DNA of 40,164 nt. It comes from Sphingopyxis sp. H115. GTDB taxonomy: Bacteria; Pseudomonadota; Alphaproteobacteria; Sphingomonadales; Sphingomonadaceae. The notes below the pieces were generated by a model. It had not been told where the DNA came from. It did no database searches and was given only the letters and a program-made list of their open reading frames with translations. Each line of letters begins with the position of its first letter. Position 1 is the stretch's first letter. Below, one piece after another: positions 34,225 to 40,164 of the stretch. Both the position numbers and the translations under genes were made by a program. The stretch lies in NCBI RefSeq assembly GCF_001468465.1, contig NZ_LNSA01000037.1, positions 1 through 40,164 on the forward strand, given 5' to 3'.

Positions 34225-34253
34225 CGGATAAGCAAGAGTCGGTAGAAAGTCAA
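34225..34253 (-). promoter_or_regulatory. Candidate rpmH promoter
   Basis: TTGACT (34253–34248) and TATCCG (34230–34225) are 17 nt apart. The -35 overlaps the TGA stop of the upstream PGPGW gene. Transcription would start about 34218, placing the hairpin at 34181–34211 immediately downstream in the leader. Confidence 0.5.
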
Positions 34254-34558
34254 TCGCCATCTAGCTTGTCCAGCGCCGCGCGCGCCCGGCGCCGCGCGGC
34301 GCTGACGCGGCGCATCACGCGGTCGGCCCAGTCGCCATAGCGCGGATGCCGCCATTTGAAGCGGACATAGACGCGCTTCGCCCACGCGCTGTTTTGGAGG
34401 CACAGCATCAGCCCCAGCGGAAAGACGATCAGGAAACCCGGGCCGGGCAGCGGCCCGATCGCAACGCCGATCATCATCAGCAAGATGCCAAGCACGAACA
34501 GCGCCGTGCGCATGTGCGCATTCGACCGCAATCGCTGATAGAGGCTGCGTTTCGCCAT
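34250..34558 (-). CDS. PGPGW-type small transmembrane protein
   Basis: The 102-aa product has a basic N-terminus, then two hydrophobic segments (about residues 18–36 and 41–57) joined by PLPGPGF, and a strongly basic C-terminal tail. The glycine–proline turn and the following FPLGLMLCLQNSAWAKR resemble the PGPGW family of putative membrane proteins, with Phe replacing Trp. Function is unknown. It lies just upstream of rpmH, with the rpmH -35 element overlapping its stop codon. Confidence 0.72.
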   Translation of the reverse strand: MAKRSLYQRLRSNAHMRTALFVLGILLMMIGVAIGPLPGPGFLIVFPLGLMLCLQNSAWAKRVYVRFKWRHPRYGDWADRVMRRVSAARRRARAALDKLDGD

Positions 34559-34667
34559 GAGGGCGATGTGGGGCAGCGGGCGGCGTGTTACAAGGCTAAA
34601 GCAGCTTGAAGCACGGCCGATGAGATGGCGAACGCCGACGTTGCCGGGCAAGCTGCCGCTTTCCACC

Positions 34668-34699
34668 ATCGTCATCCCCGCCTTGGCGGGAATGACGAT
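34668..34699. repeat. Short perfect-type hairpin repeat
   Basis: Arms ATCGTCATCCCCGCC (34668–34682) and its complement (34685–34699) pair with a single mismatch and a 2-nt gap. It resembles a common dispersed hairpin of this type (GTCATYCCCGCC). It lies between the entericidin-like and PGPGW genes and could end transcripts on either strand. The rest of the 224-bp gap 34559–34782 shows nothing else. Confidence 0.65.
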
Positions 34700-34782
34700 C
34701 TCATATGTGGCAATGCCGGTCGACCAGTCGGATCATCTCACGCCGGTGCACGCAAACTCCGCAAGCCGCTTACGGTCAGCGC

Positions 34783-34917
34783 CTAGCAGTTGCCTTTAAC
34801 TCCGTCGGCACAGTCTCCAACGGACTCGACGTCCTTTCCGGCCCCTTCGACGGTGTTGCAGGCCGACATCAGCAGCATCGAGCTGCCAATTGCGAAAATT
34901 GTCAGAAGCTTTTTCAT
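34783..34917 (-). CDS. Entericidin-like small lipoprotein
   Basis: The 44-aa product starts with a lipoprotein signal (MKKLLTIFAIGSSMLLMSAC, lipobox MSAC, C20). Its mature part NTVEGAGKDVESVGD is the hallmark of EcnA/EcnB entericidins, amphipathic lipoproteins that in E. coli form an antidote/toxin pair. Two further cysteines, C36 and the C-terminal C44, are unusual for the family. GGAG lies 7 nt before the ATG. An EcfG-type promoter is located about 46–70 nt upstream, suggesting expression in the general stress response. Only one member is present here, not a tandem pair. Confidence 0.85.
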   Translation of the reverse strand: MKKLLTIFAIGSSMLLMSACNTVEGAGKDVESVGDCADGVKGNC

Positions 34918-34962
34918 CGTGTTTCTCCGACGGCGAGGGCGAACCACCCTCCATTGGGCCGG

Positions 34963-34987
34963 AACGGCTGTGCGCAGCGATTGTTCC
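34963..34987 (-). promoter_or_regulatory. EcfG-type promoter of entericidin-like gene
   Basis: GGAAC (34987–34983) is followed after exactly 16 nt by CGTT (34966–34963) on the minus strand. This is a full match to GGAAC-N16/17-CGTT, the promoter class used by the alphaproteobacterial general stress sigma factor EcfG. The start codon of the lipoprotein gene lies 46 nt further on. Confidence 0.65.
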
Positions 34988-35059
34988 GCTGCGCCGGCGT
35001 CACGCTGGCTGAAGCGTTCGAAATGATCGTCAGGCTGGGAAAAGGTACGGCGAAGCTGT

Positions 35060-35842
35060 TCAGTCGAGTGCGACGAAGCGCGCCATATCGTCGCGGGTCA
35101 GGTAACGGACGTCGTCGAACGGCGTCGCGTTGGTCAGCGTGTAAAAGGCGCGTGCCTTCGCAGCGTCCATCCCCATTTCGCGGTAATAGCCCAGATATTC
35201 AGCGTGGACCGGGTCGCTCGCGGGATAGTCGTTCGCTTCGCGGCCATATTCGTCGGCCCAGCTATGCACACCGAACTCGGCGTCGGGCGCGGCGCGGCGC
35301 GTGGTGCCTGCCAGCCACAGCTCGACCGCGCCCGATCGGATCGATCCGCCCGCGGGCACGACCGTCTCCATCCCCTGCCGGCGGATCGCGCGCGCAAGGA
35401 TCAGATTGGCTTCCTCGTCGAGGCTGCCGGGGCAATCGACCATTTCGAGCCGTTTGAGGCCCGGATAGGCGGCGAGCATCGCCGCGAACTGGCGCGGGGT
35501 CGCCGCAGTGACGTCGCCCGCCATGCGGACGGTCGCGCCGTCGATCACTGCGAAAGGACCGAAGCGCGCTTTCGCGTGGCCGAGCGTCGCGAGCGCGGAG
35601 GAGGGCGCATAGCGGCGCGCCGCCGCGAAATCGGCCTCTTCGGCGAGCGCCTCGCCGTCGAGCAGCGCGATATCCTCGTCGATATAGCCGGCGTCGTCAC
35701 CATCGCTGTCGTCGGTATAAGTCCATGTCACCGTCGTCGTGGTGATCGTCACGACCTGCTGCGCGTGCGCCGGCGCGAACGCCAGCACCGCCGCCAGCGC
35801 GGCGACGATCAGCGTGCGGACAAGGGCGGCCGGCGAAACCAT
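35060..35842 (-). CDS. Secreted ClpP/crotonase-fold-like protein
   Basis: The 260-aa product has a clear signal peptide (about residues 1–27, cleavage after APAHA), then a variable Thr/Asp-rich stretch. The middle and end resemble the periplasmic ClpP-like group (COG3904): GATVRMAGDVTAATPRQFAAML, LEMVDCPGSLDEEANLILARAIRRQG, VPAGGSIRSGAVELWLAG with a serine in the position of a ClpP-type nucleophile, and FGVHSW with a following His. These residues make a Ser-His hydrolase conceivable but not proven. It appears to be a single-gene unit. Confidence 0.68.
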   Translation of the reverse strand: MVSPAALVRTLIVAALAAVLAFAPAHAQQVVTITTTTVTWTYTDDSDGDDAGYIDEDIALLDGEALAEEADFAAARRYAPSSALATLGHAKARFGPFAVIDGATVRMAGDVTAATPRQFAAMLAAYPGLKRLEMVDCPGSLDEEANLILARAIRRQGMETVVPAGGSIRSGAVELWLAGTTRRAAPDAEFGVHSWADEYGREANDYPASDPVHAEYLGYYREMGMDAAKARAFYTLTNATPFDDVRYLTRDDMARFVALD

Positions 35843-35927
35843 GAACCCGCTTTCGCGCGGGCGCGATGATCAACCGGCAAACAGGCAATGTCAGCGGCCC
35901 GTTAACCCCGTTTTGGGACGCCCGCTT

Positions 35928-36584
35928 TCAATCGCGATCAGGGGCGCCGAGCGGGAAGTAGGCGCGGTACGGCCGCGCCTCGTCGACGCAGCGCGATATG
36001 CTCGGATGCGCCAGAAGGCGCGCTCGGTAGGCGCGCAGTTTCTCGTATTCTTCGGGGATCGGGTGCACCCAGTCGGCATAGAAGAGCGATGGGGCCGCGG
36101 CGCAATCGGCGAGGCTGAAGCCATGGGGCGTCGCCCAGCCGCCGCTTGCCAGTTCGCCGTCGAGCCAGCCATAAATGGTATCGAGCGCCGCCTTCGACTG
36201 GTCGACGATGATCGGGACATGATTGTCGGGGCCGCGGATCGCGTCGGCGACGACCGCCTGCATCCGGCCCATCACATGATTGTCGAAAATGCGGTCGAAC
36301 AGCCGCACCTTCAGCGCCGCTTCGAAATCCTGCGGGATCATTTGCGGCTCGGGCGCCAGATGGTCGAGATATTCGATGATGATCGACGATTCGAACCAGG
36401 GCGTCCCGTCGTGGACGAGCAGCGGGAATTGCCCGACCGGCCAATGCGCCCTCAGCTCGGGCATATGGTCGGGGAAGGCGGGATCGACCGAGCGATAGTC
36501 GAATTCGATCCCCTTTTCGTACAGCGCGATCAGCACCTTCCACGTGTAGGAGGAAAAGGGGTGGCCATAGAAAATCAGCGTCAT
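35928..36584 (-). CDS. Glutathione S-transferase family protein (2)
   Basis: The 218-aa protein has a thioredoxin-like N-terminal domain (LIFYGHPFSSYTWKVLIALYEKG, FPLLVHDGTPWFESSIIIEYL with cis-Pro and the acidic-Ser pair that binds glutathione) and a helical C-terminal domain. S10/S11 are candidate activating residues. Its ATG overlaps the stop of a small membrane protein gene (ATGA). It is the last gene of a run that includes VOC proteins, so a detoxification or xenobiotic context is plausible but inferred. Confidence 0.88.
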   Translation of the reverse strand: MTLIFYGHPFSSYTWKVLIALYEKGIEFDYRSVDPAFPDHMPELRAHWPVGQFPLLVHDGTPWFESSIIIEYLDHLAPEPQMIPQDFEAALKVRLFDRIFDNHVMGRMQAVVADAIRGPDNHVPIIVDQSKAALDTIYGWLDGELASGGWATPHGFSLADCAAAPSLFYADWVHPIPEEYEKLRAYRARLLAHPSISRCVDEARPYRAYFPLGAPDRD

Positions 36585-37033
36585 TTGCGATCCTTGCGCG
36601 TCAGCCAGGCGAGCGGCCAGCCGACGAAGAAAATATGCGGGACGAGCGCAATCGCGCCCTTGACGAGGTCGGTTGGCGGGAAGGGCGATCCGAAGCGCAG
36701 CGGCAGCACTACGCCGTTCATGACGATATAGAGCAGCAACCCGTAGAGCGTGCCCGTCAGCCACCACGGCCATTCGGTCAGCGCGCTCCAGCGCCGCACG
36801 GCGAAGAACCACGCCGCGACCATCGCGCCCATGATCGCATAATGCGTCGCGAGCCCCGCGATCGCGCCGCCGAGGCCCCAATCGGCGGCGCCGTCGCCAA
36901 ACGGCCCCGTGGCAACGCCGCGCAGCATGCCGCCGACGCTGCCGCCCGCGAGCACGCTCCACACCAGTGCATAGACGATGTCGAGCGTGCCGCAGAGCAG
37001 CCAGGCAAGGAGGAGGGGGCTACGCCGCGCCAA
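36581..37033 (-). CDS. Small four-helix membrane protein, unknown
   Basis: The 150-aa product has about four hydrophobic segments (roughly residues 6–28, 50–78, 88–108 and 122–145). GTLDIVYALVWSVLAGG and GLLLYIVMNGVVLPLRFG are its most distinctive parts, and the tail is basic. I do not recognise the family. The start is TTG at 37033, overlapping the PhnB-like gene by 14 nt; no better start is available without losing the first helix. Its stop overlaps the GST gene, so it sits inside an operon. Confidence 0.68.
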   Translation of the reverse strand: MARRSPLLLAWLLCGTLDIVYALVWSVLAGGSVGGMLRGVATGPFGDGAADWGLGGAIAGLATHYAIMGAMVAAWFFAVRRWSALTEWPWWLTGTLYGLLLYIVMNGVVLPLRFGSPFPPTDLVKGAIALVPHIFFVGWPLAWLTRKDRK

Positions 37034-37532
37034 CGGCTTCGCCGCGCACCGCCGCCTCGATCGCCGCGATATCGATCTTCTTCATCGTCATCATCGCGTC
37101 GAACGCGCGCTTCGCGACCTCGGGGTCGCCGCCCATCGTCGCGTCGGTCAGCACGCGCGGCGTGATCTGCCAGTTGAGGCCCCATTTGTCCTTGCACCAG
37201 CCGCACGCGCTTTCCCGCCCGCCATTGCCGACGATCGCGTTCCAGTAACGGTCGGTTTCCTCCTGCGTGTCGGTGTGGACCTGAAAGGAGAAGGCTTCGC
37301 TTTGCGGAAAGACGGGTCCGCCGTTGAGCCCGACGCACGGGATGCCAAGCACGGTGAAATCGACCGTCAGCGCGTCGCCCTTCTTGCCGCCGGGGAAATC
37401 GCCGGGCGCCTTGTGGACCGCGCCCACGCTGCTGTTCGGAAAGGTCGCGGCATAGAAATTCGCCGCTTCCTCGGCATCCTTGTCGTACCAGAGGCACAGG
37501 CTGACCGGCTGGCTTGTCGGTTGGTTCGTCAT
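37020..37532 (-). CDS. PhnB-like VOC-superfamily protein
   Basis: The 170-aa protein belongs to the 3-demethylubiquinone-methyltransferase-like/PhnB group of vicinal-oxygen-chelate proteins: SLCLWYDKDAEEAANFYAATFPNS at the start, FTVLGIPCVGLNGGP, FSFQVHTDTQEETDRYWNAI, CGWCKDKWGLNWQI, and a C-terminal AFDAMMTMKKIDIAAI. Despite the family name, methyltransferase activity is not expected. ATG at 37532 has AGGAGA 7 nt upstream; a GTG at 37538 is less well placed. A two-domain VOC protein gene lies 28 nt upstream. Confidence 0.85.
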   Translation of the reverse strand: MTNQPTSQPVSLCLWYDKDAEEAANFYAATFPNSSVGAVHKAPGDFPGGKKGDALTVDFTVLGIPCVGLNGGPVFPQSEAFSFQVHTDTQEETDRYWNAIVGNGGRESACGWCKDKWGLNWQITPRVLTDATMGGDPEVAKRAFDAMMTMKKIDIAAIEAAVRGEAVGAA

Positions 37533-37560
37533 CGTCACTCTCCTGAATTTTTCGGGGGGA

Positions 37561-38352
37561 TTATGCCTTGCGCGGGCCGACGAAGCCGATCGGCGCGCCC
37601 TGCGGGTCGATCGCGTTCATCGCATATTCGCCGCCGGGGATTTCCATCGGTTCGTTGGTGATCGTGCCGCCGTTCGCGGCGACGGCATCGCGCGCGCGGT
37701 CGATGTCGTCGACGCCGATGTAGAAATTCCACACCGGCGCGGGATAGCCGGTCATCAACGGCATCACCGCGCCGATCATCAGCTCGCCGCGCTGGATGAA
37801 GCGGTAGGAGCCAAGTTCGCCCATCGGCATCGCGCCTTCCTGTCCCCAGCCGAAATGCTTTTTATAAAAGGCGACCGCGGCGTCGGGATCGCTCGTCGCC
37901 AGCTCGTTCCAGCGGACATGCTCCGCCTCGGTCACCGAAAACACGTCGCTCTCGCCGCCGCCTTCGGGGGGGATCGGGTCCATGATATAGAAATGGGCAC
38001 CCTGCGGGTCGCTGACCATCGCGATGCGTCCGACGGGCAGGTCGGTCGCGGGCATATGCACCGCGCCGCCGTCGGCCTTGATCGCGTCGATCGCCTTGTC
38101 GACGTCGGCGACATGCAGATAGCCGAGCCAGCCCGGCCGCGACCCACCCGCGAGCATGTCGGCATTCAGCGCGAGCACGCCGCCCGCATTGCCGCCGTCG
38201 GCGCGCCCGATCATGCGATAGTCGACATCGCCCGCCGCGGGATCGCGCTCTGCCGCGATCGTCCAGCCGACCACCGCGCCGTAAAAGCGCGCCGCGCCCC
38301 AGGGGTCGGATGTCATCAGTTCGTACCAGATGAAGTTCGAAGCCTTGCTCAT
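37561..38352 (-). CDS. Two-domain VOC (glyoxalase-like) protein
   Basis: The 263-aa product carries two VOC modules, about residues 5–125 (FIWYELMTSDPWGAARFYGAVVGW … DPQGAHFYIMDP) and 140–260 (VRWNELATSDPDAAVAFYKKHFGW … DPQGAPIGFVGP). The two halves are visibly homologous. Such tandem VOC proteins bind metal and small electrophiles or antibiotics, but no substrate can be named. RBS-like GAGAGA precedes the ATG. It lies between the PhnB-like gene and a small conserved protein gene. Confidence 0.87.
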   Translation of the reverse strand: MSKASNFIWYELMTSDPWGAARFYGAVVGWTIAAERDPAAGDVDYRMIGRADGGNAGGVLALNADMLAGGSRPGWLGYLHVADVDKAIDAIKADGGAVHMPATDLPVGRIAMVSDPQGAHFYIMDPIPPEGGGESDVFSVTEAEHVRWNELATSDPDAAVAFYKKHFGWGQEGAMPMGELGSYRFIQRGELMIGAVMPLMTGYPAPVWNFYIGVDDIDRARDAVAANGGTITNEPMEIPGGEYAMNAIDPQGAPIGFVGPRKA

Positions 38353-38402
38353 CGTCTCTCTCCTCGATGTCGGGTCAATAGGTCAGGCGGGGAACGGCTT
38401 TC

Positions 38403-38714
38403 CTATGGCCGGTACAGCCGCAGCGGTTTCGTATTTTCGCGCGCGAGCGTCCCGCGCGCCTCGAGGTCGAGCTGGACGCCCTTCAGCCACCAGCCCGCCT
38501 TCGCGCCGCCGGGGAACAGCGCATCGGGCAGCAGCGGCAGCACGCCGTCCTTGACCTCGGCGACGGTCAGCCCGGGCTGGCCCTGCGGCACCGCCGCGAG
38601 CAACGCCTCTTTCATGGCGTCATATTTCGCCTTGTCGACATTCAGCGCGAAGCCGGGGCTCGTTATGCTGCGCATCTCGACGCGTTCGACGGTTTTGGCG
38701 ATAATCTTGCTCAT
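38403..38714 (-). CDS. Conserved small protein of unknown function
   Basis: The 103-aa product has a beta/helix N-terminus (KTVERVEMRSITSPGFALNVDKAKYDAMKEALLAAVP) and a winged-helix-like C-terminal half (LTVAEVKDGVLPLLPDALFPGG, WWLKGVQLDLEARGTLAREN). The second part reads like a small DNA-binding or ribosome-type fold, but I assign no family name. The ATG overlaps the GFA gene stop (ATGA), so the two are probably co-translated. Confidence 0.7.
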   Translation of the reverse strand: MSKIIAKTVERVEMRSITSPGFALNVDKAKYDAMKEALLAAVPQGQPGLTVAEVKDGVLPLLPDALFPGGAKAGWWLKGVQLDLEARGTLARENTKPLRLYRP

Positions 38715-39265
38715 TGCGCAAATCCCTTCGTCGCTTCGACCGGCGGGGCTCGAAAGCCCATCGCCGCCCACGCCGTCAGCAGCCGCCACAGGAACTTGCC
38801 CGACGGCGTCCGGTAATTGGGGATGTCGTCGGGCAGGTCGACGCCCGCGGGCCGGTCATCGACGATCGTCCGCATCTCGGCCGCTGGCCGCTCTTCGGCG
38901 GCGATGCGGTTCGAATAGACGCTGAGCCAGTGCCCCTTGGTGAATTCGAGCGCGATCGGCGTGTTGCAGCATCGCGCAACGAAGCGCCGCGTCGGCGACT
39001 CTGGCTTTAGCCGGTGCTCGGCGAGTTGGTCTGATCCGGACAGCCATATGAGCCGGTCCTTGCGCATCAGCACATAGGGGGTGCCGCCATCGGCGCCGAC
39101 GACGGCGGGTGCGCCGGGTACCGCCTCGAAACCCCGGCCTGCCTGCTGGCAGCTATGGCAATAACAGGTCGCAGCGACGATCGGCTTGCCCGTGAGTTGG
39201 AGCGTCACCGCGCCGCATTGGCATGATGCGGTGTGTGTTGCGGTCCTTTTTTGTGCTTCGGCCAT
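38711..39265 (-). CDS. GFA-family (glutathione-dependent formaldehyde-activating-like) protein
   Basis: The 184-aa protein has the zinc-binding pattern of GFA/CENP-V-like enzymes: C15-x-C17 in SCQCGAV, C34-x-C36-x2-C39 in CYCHSCQ, and CC around residue 97 (ARCCNTPI). The family includes S-hydroxymethylglutathione synthase-like proteins, though most members are uncharacterised. GAGGAGAG lies 7 nt before the ATG. A palindromic G/C-rich segment separates it from the DUF1428 gene. Confidence 0.86.
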   Translation of the reverse strand: MAEAQKRTATHTASCQCGAVTLQLTGKPIVAATCYCHSCQQAGRGFEAVPGAPAVVGADGGTPYVLMRKDRLIWLSGSDQLAEHRLKPESPTRRFVARCCNTPIALEFTKGHWLSVYSNRIAAEERPAAEMRTIVDDRPAGVDLPDDIPNYRTPSGKFLWRLLTAWAAMGFRAPPVEATKGFAQ

Positions 39266-39280
39266 CGGCTCTCTCCTCAC

Positions 39281-39340
39281 ATCCTCCCCCTGCGGCGGAG
39301 CCGTGGGGAGGGGGACCATCCGAAGGATGGGGGAGGGGCC
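39281..39340. repeat. G/C-rich imperfect inverted repeats
   Basis: CCTCCCCCTGCGG and CCGTGGGGAGGGGG form an imperfect hairpin, and ACCATCC/GGATGGGG another, immediately after it. The pattern resembles the CCCTCCC-type repeat at 30561–30659. It lies in the 153-bp gap between the DUF1428 stop and the GFA start. Confidence 0.5.
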
Positions 39341-39418
39341 GTGACGCTGCACGACCGCCCCTCCGTCAGCGCTTCGAGCTGCCACCCCTATGCCTCTGGC
39401 ACAGGGAGAAGCGAAGGT

Positions 39419-40138
39419 TTAGGCTTCGACGATCGGCGCGAAGCCGCCATAGATCATGCGCGCGCCATCGAACGGATTGGTTTCCGGGTCGTGCTTCATC
39501 CGCTCGTCGGTCATCATCTTTTCCCAGCCGGCGGCCCGCGTTTCCTTGTCGGGCCATTCCACCCAGCTGTAGACGACGCTCTCGCCATCCTTCTTGTGCG
39601 CGGCGCGGGCATAGTCGGTGACCTTGCCGTCGGGGACATCGTCGGCCCACGCCTCGACGACGCGCGTTGCGCCATAGTCGCGGAACACCGCGGACGCCTT
39701 CTCCGCCATTGCGCGATAGGCGTCCTTGTTGCCGTCGGGGACGGGCACGATATATCCGTCGACATAACCCATCTTGCCGTCGGCGGCATCGTCGACGATC
39801 GAATCGAATCCGCCGATGATCATGCGCTTGCCGTCGAACGGCATTTCGCCGCCCATCGTCGCCATGCGCGGGTCGCTCATCATCTTTTCGTTCGCGGCGT
39901 CGCGCGTCGCGCGGTCGGGATATTCGAACCAACTGAACACGACGGTCTCGTCGGGTTTGGCCTGCACCGCGCCCTTGAAATCATTGACCTTGCCGTCGGG
40001 GACGTCGTCGCCCCAGCATTCGACCATCCGGCTCACGCCGAACTCCTTGAACAGCGGCGCCGCGTCGGCGGCGTGCTTGCGATAGGCTTCCTTGTTGGCG
40101 GTCGGCACCGCGACAACAAATCCTTCTACATAGGTCAT
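39419..40138 (-). CDS. Tandem DUF1428 protein
   Basis: The 239-aa product consists of two homologous DUF1428 (YbaA-like) domains. Both begin with Y-V-x-G-x-x-V-x-V-P (residues 3 and 124), contain DDVPDGKVxDF/Y, and end in FDGxRMIxGGF. DUF1428 proteins are normally single-domain proteins of about 120 aa with a ferredoxin-like fold that form dimers, so this looks like an internal duplication making a covalent dimer. Function is unknown. It is the first gene seen of the minus-strand cluster; its promoter or an upstream partner lies outside the window. Confidence 0.85.
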   Translation of the reverse strand: MTYVEGFVVAVPTANKEAYRKHAADAAPLFKEFGVSRMVECWGDDVPDGKVNDFKGAVQAKPDETVVFSWFEYPDRATRDAANEKMMSDPRMATMGGEMPFDGKRMIIGGFDSIVDDAADGKMGYVDGYIVPVPDGNKDAYRAMAEKASAVFRDYGATRVVEAWADDVPDGKVTDYARAAHKKDGESVVYSWVEWPDKETRAAGWEKMMTDERMKHDPETNPFDGARMIYGGFAPIVEA

Positions 40139-40164
40139 CTTGTCTCTCCTTGGGGGGTGGGAGG

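Noticed and set aside
33985..34260. Upstream extension of the rnpA frame to 207 aa
   Set aside because: This stretch is the out-of-frame reading of rpmH and its leader. RnpA homology begins at 33984.
1..40164. CRISPR array, prophage, IS element or defence system
   Set aside because: No regularly spaced direct repeats, transposase, integrase or recognisable defence genes were seen. The repeats present are isolated inverted repeats.

Overview
The window is a GC-rich stretch of core chromosome from an alphaproteobacterium, most likely a sphingomonad (Sphingopyxis/Sphingomonas type). I infer this from protein character and gene order: amiC–mrcA–prfB; ubiE–ubiB divergent from mutM; rpsT–dnaA; secB divergent from a Tim44-like gene, mltA and an Smr gene; and rpmH–rnpA–yidD–yidC–engB. 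No phage, plasmid, IS element, CRISPR array, tRNA or rRNA was recognised. The taxonomic call is by family knowledge only.

Layout. 1–346: leader region, probably shared with a divergent gene outside the window. 347–9529 (+): cell-wall amidase, a coupled three-gene cassette (FAD lactone-oxidase-like, PLP DSD1-like, TetR) sitting between the amidase and PBP1A, then mrcA, prfB and a lipoprotein methyltransferase. 9551–17136 (-): a long co-directional run ubiE, ubiB, a GT2-GtrA glycosyltransferase, a GT-C-like membrane protein, a 17-codon leader ORF, coaBC, dut, a ThiF/MoeB-like adenylyltransferase and a DsrE-like protein. 17230–20357 (+): mutM, rpsT, dnaA. 20587–24594 (-): a DUF4136-type lipoprotein, trpS, murJ, secB. 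24846–27436 (+): Tim44-like, mltA, Smr. 27433–30547: dapE (-), cupin (+), a secreted unknown protein (-) and a glutathione S-transferase (-). 30676–34148 (-): the conserved rpmH–rnpA–yidD–yidC–engB order. 34250–40138 (-): accessory small genes, namely a PGPGW membrane protein, an entericidin-like lipoprotein, a ClpP-fold-like secreted protein, a GST, and a cluster of VOC/PhnB-like, GFA and duplicated DUF1428 proteins.

How the genes work together. Several modules serve the envelope: amidase AmiC, PBP1A, lipid II flippase MurJ, lytic transglycosylase MltA, and meso-DAP supply by DapE. Others serve protein export and insertion (SecB, YidC, YidD), ubiquinone synthesis (UbiE, UbiB), CoA synthesis (CoaBC), nucleotide hygiene (Dut, MutM) and translation or replication (RF2, TrpS, S20, L34, RnpA, DnaA). 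Many neighbours overlap by 1–4 nt (ATGA, GTGA, TGATG), implying translational coupling.

Noncoding signals are the least ordinary part of the window: a 147-bp imperfect palindrome between yidC and yidD whose mismatches are mostly G·U-compatible on one strand only; a GANTC-rich, AT-rich dnaA leader; an EcfG-type promoter in front of the entericidin-like gene; a short ORF that appears to drive coaBC translation; and at least six different intergenic inverted repeats. No clearly new multi-gene system (defence, secretion or biosynthetic) was seen. The best candidates for undescribed biology are the coaBC leader ORF, the yidC/yidD hairpin and the lactone-oxidase/DSD1 cassette.
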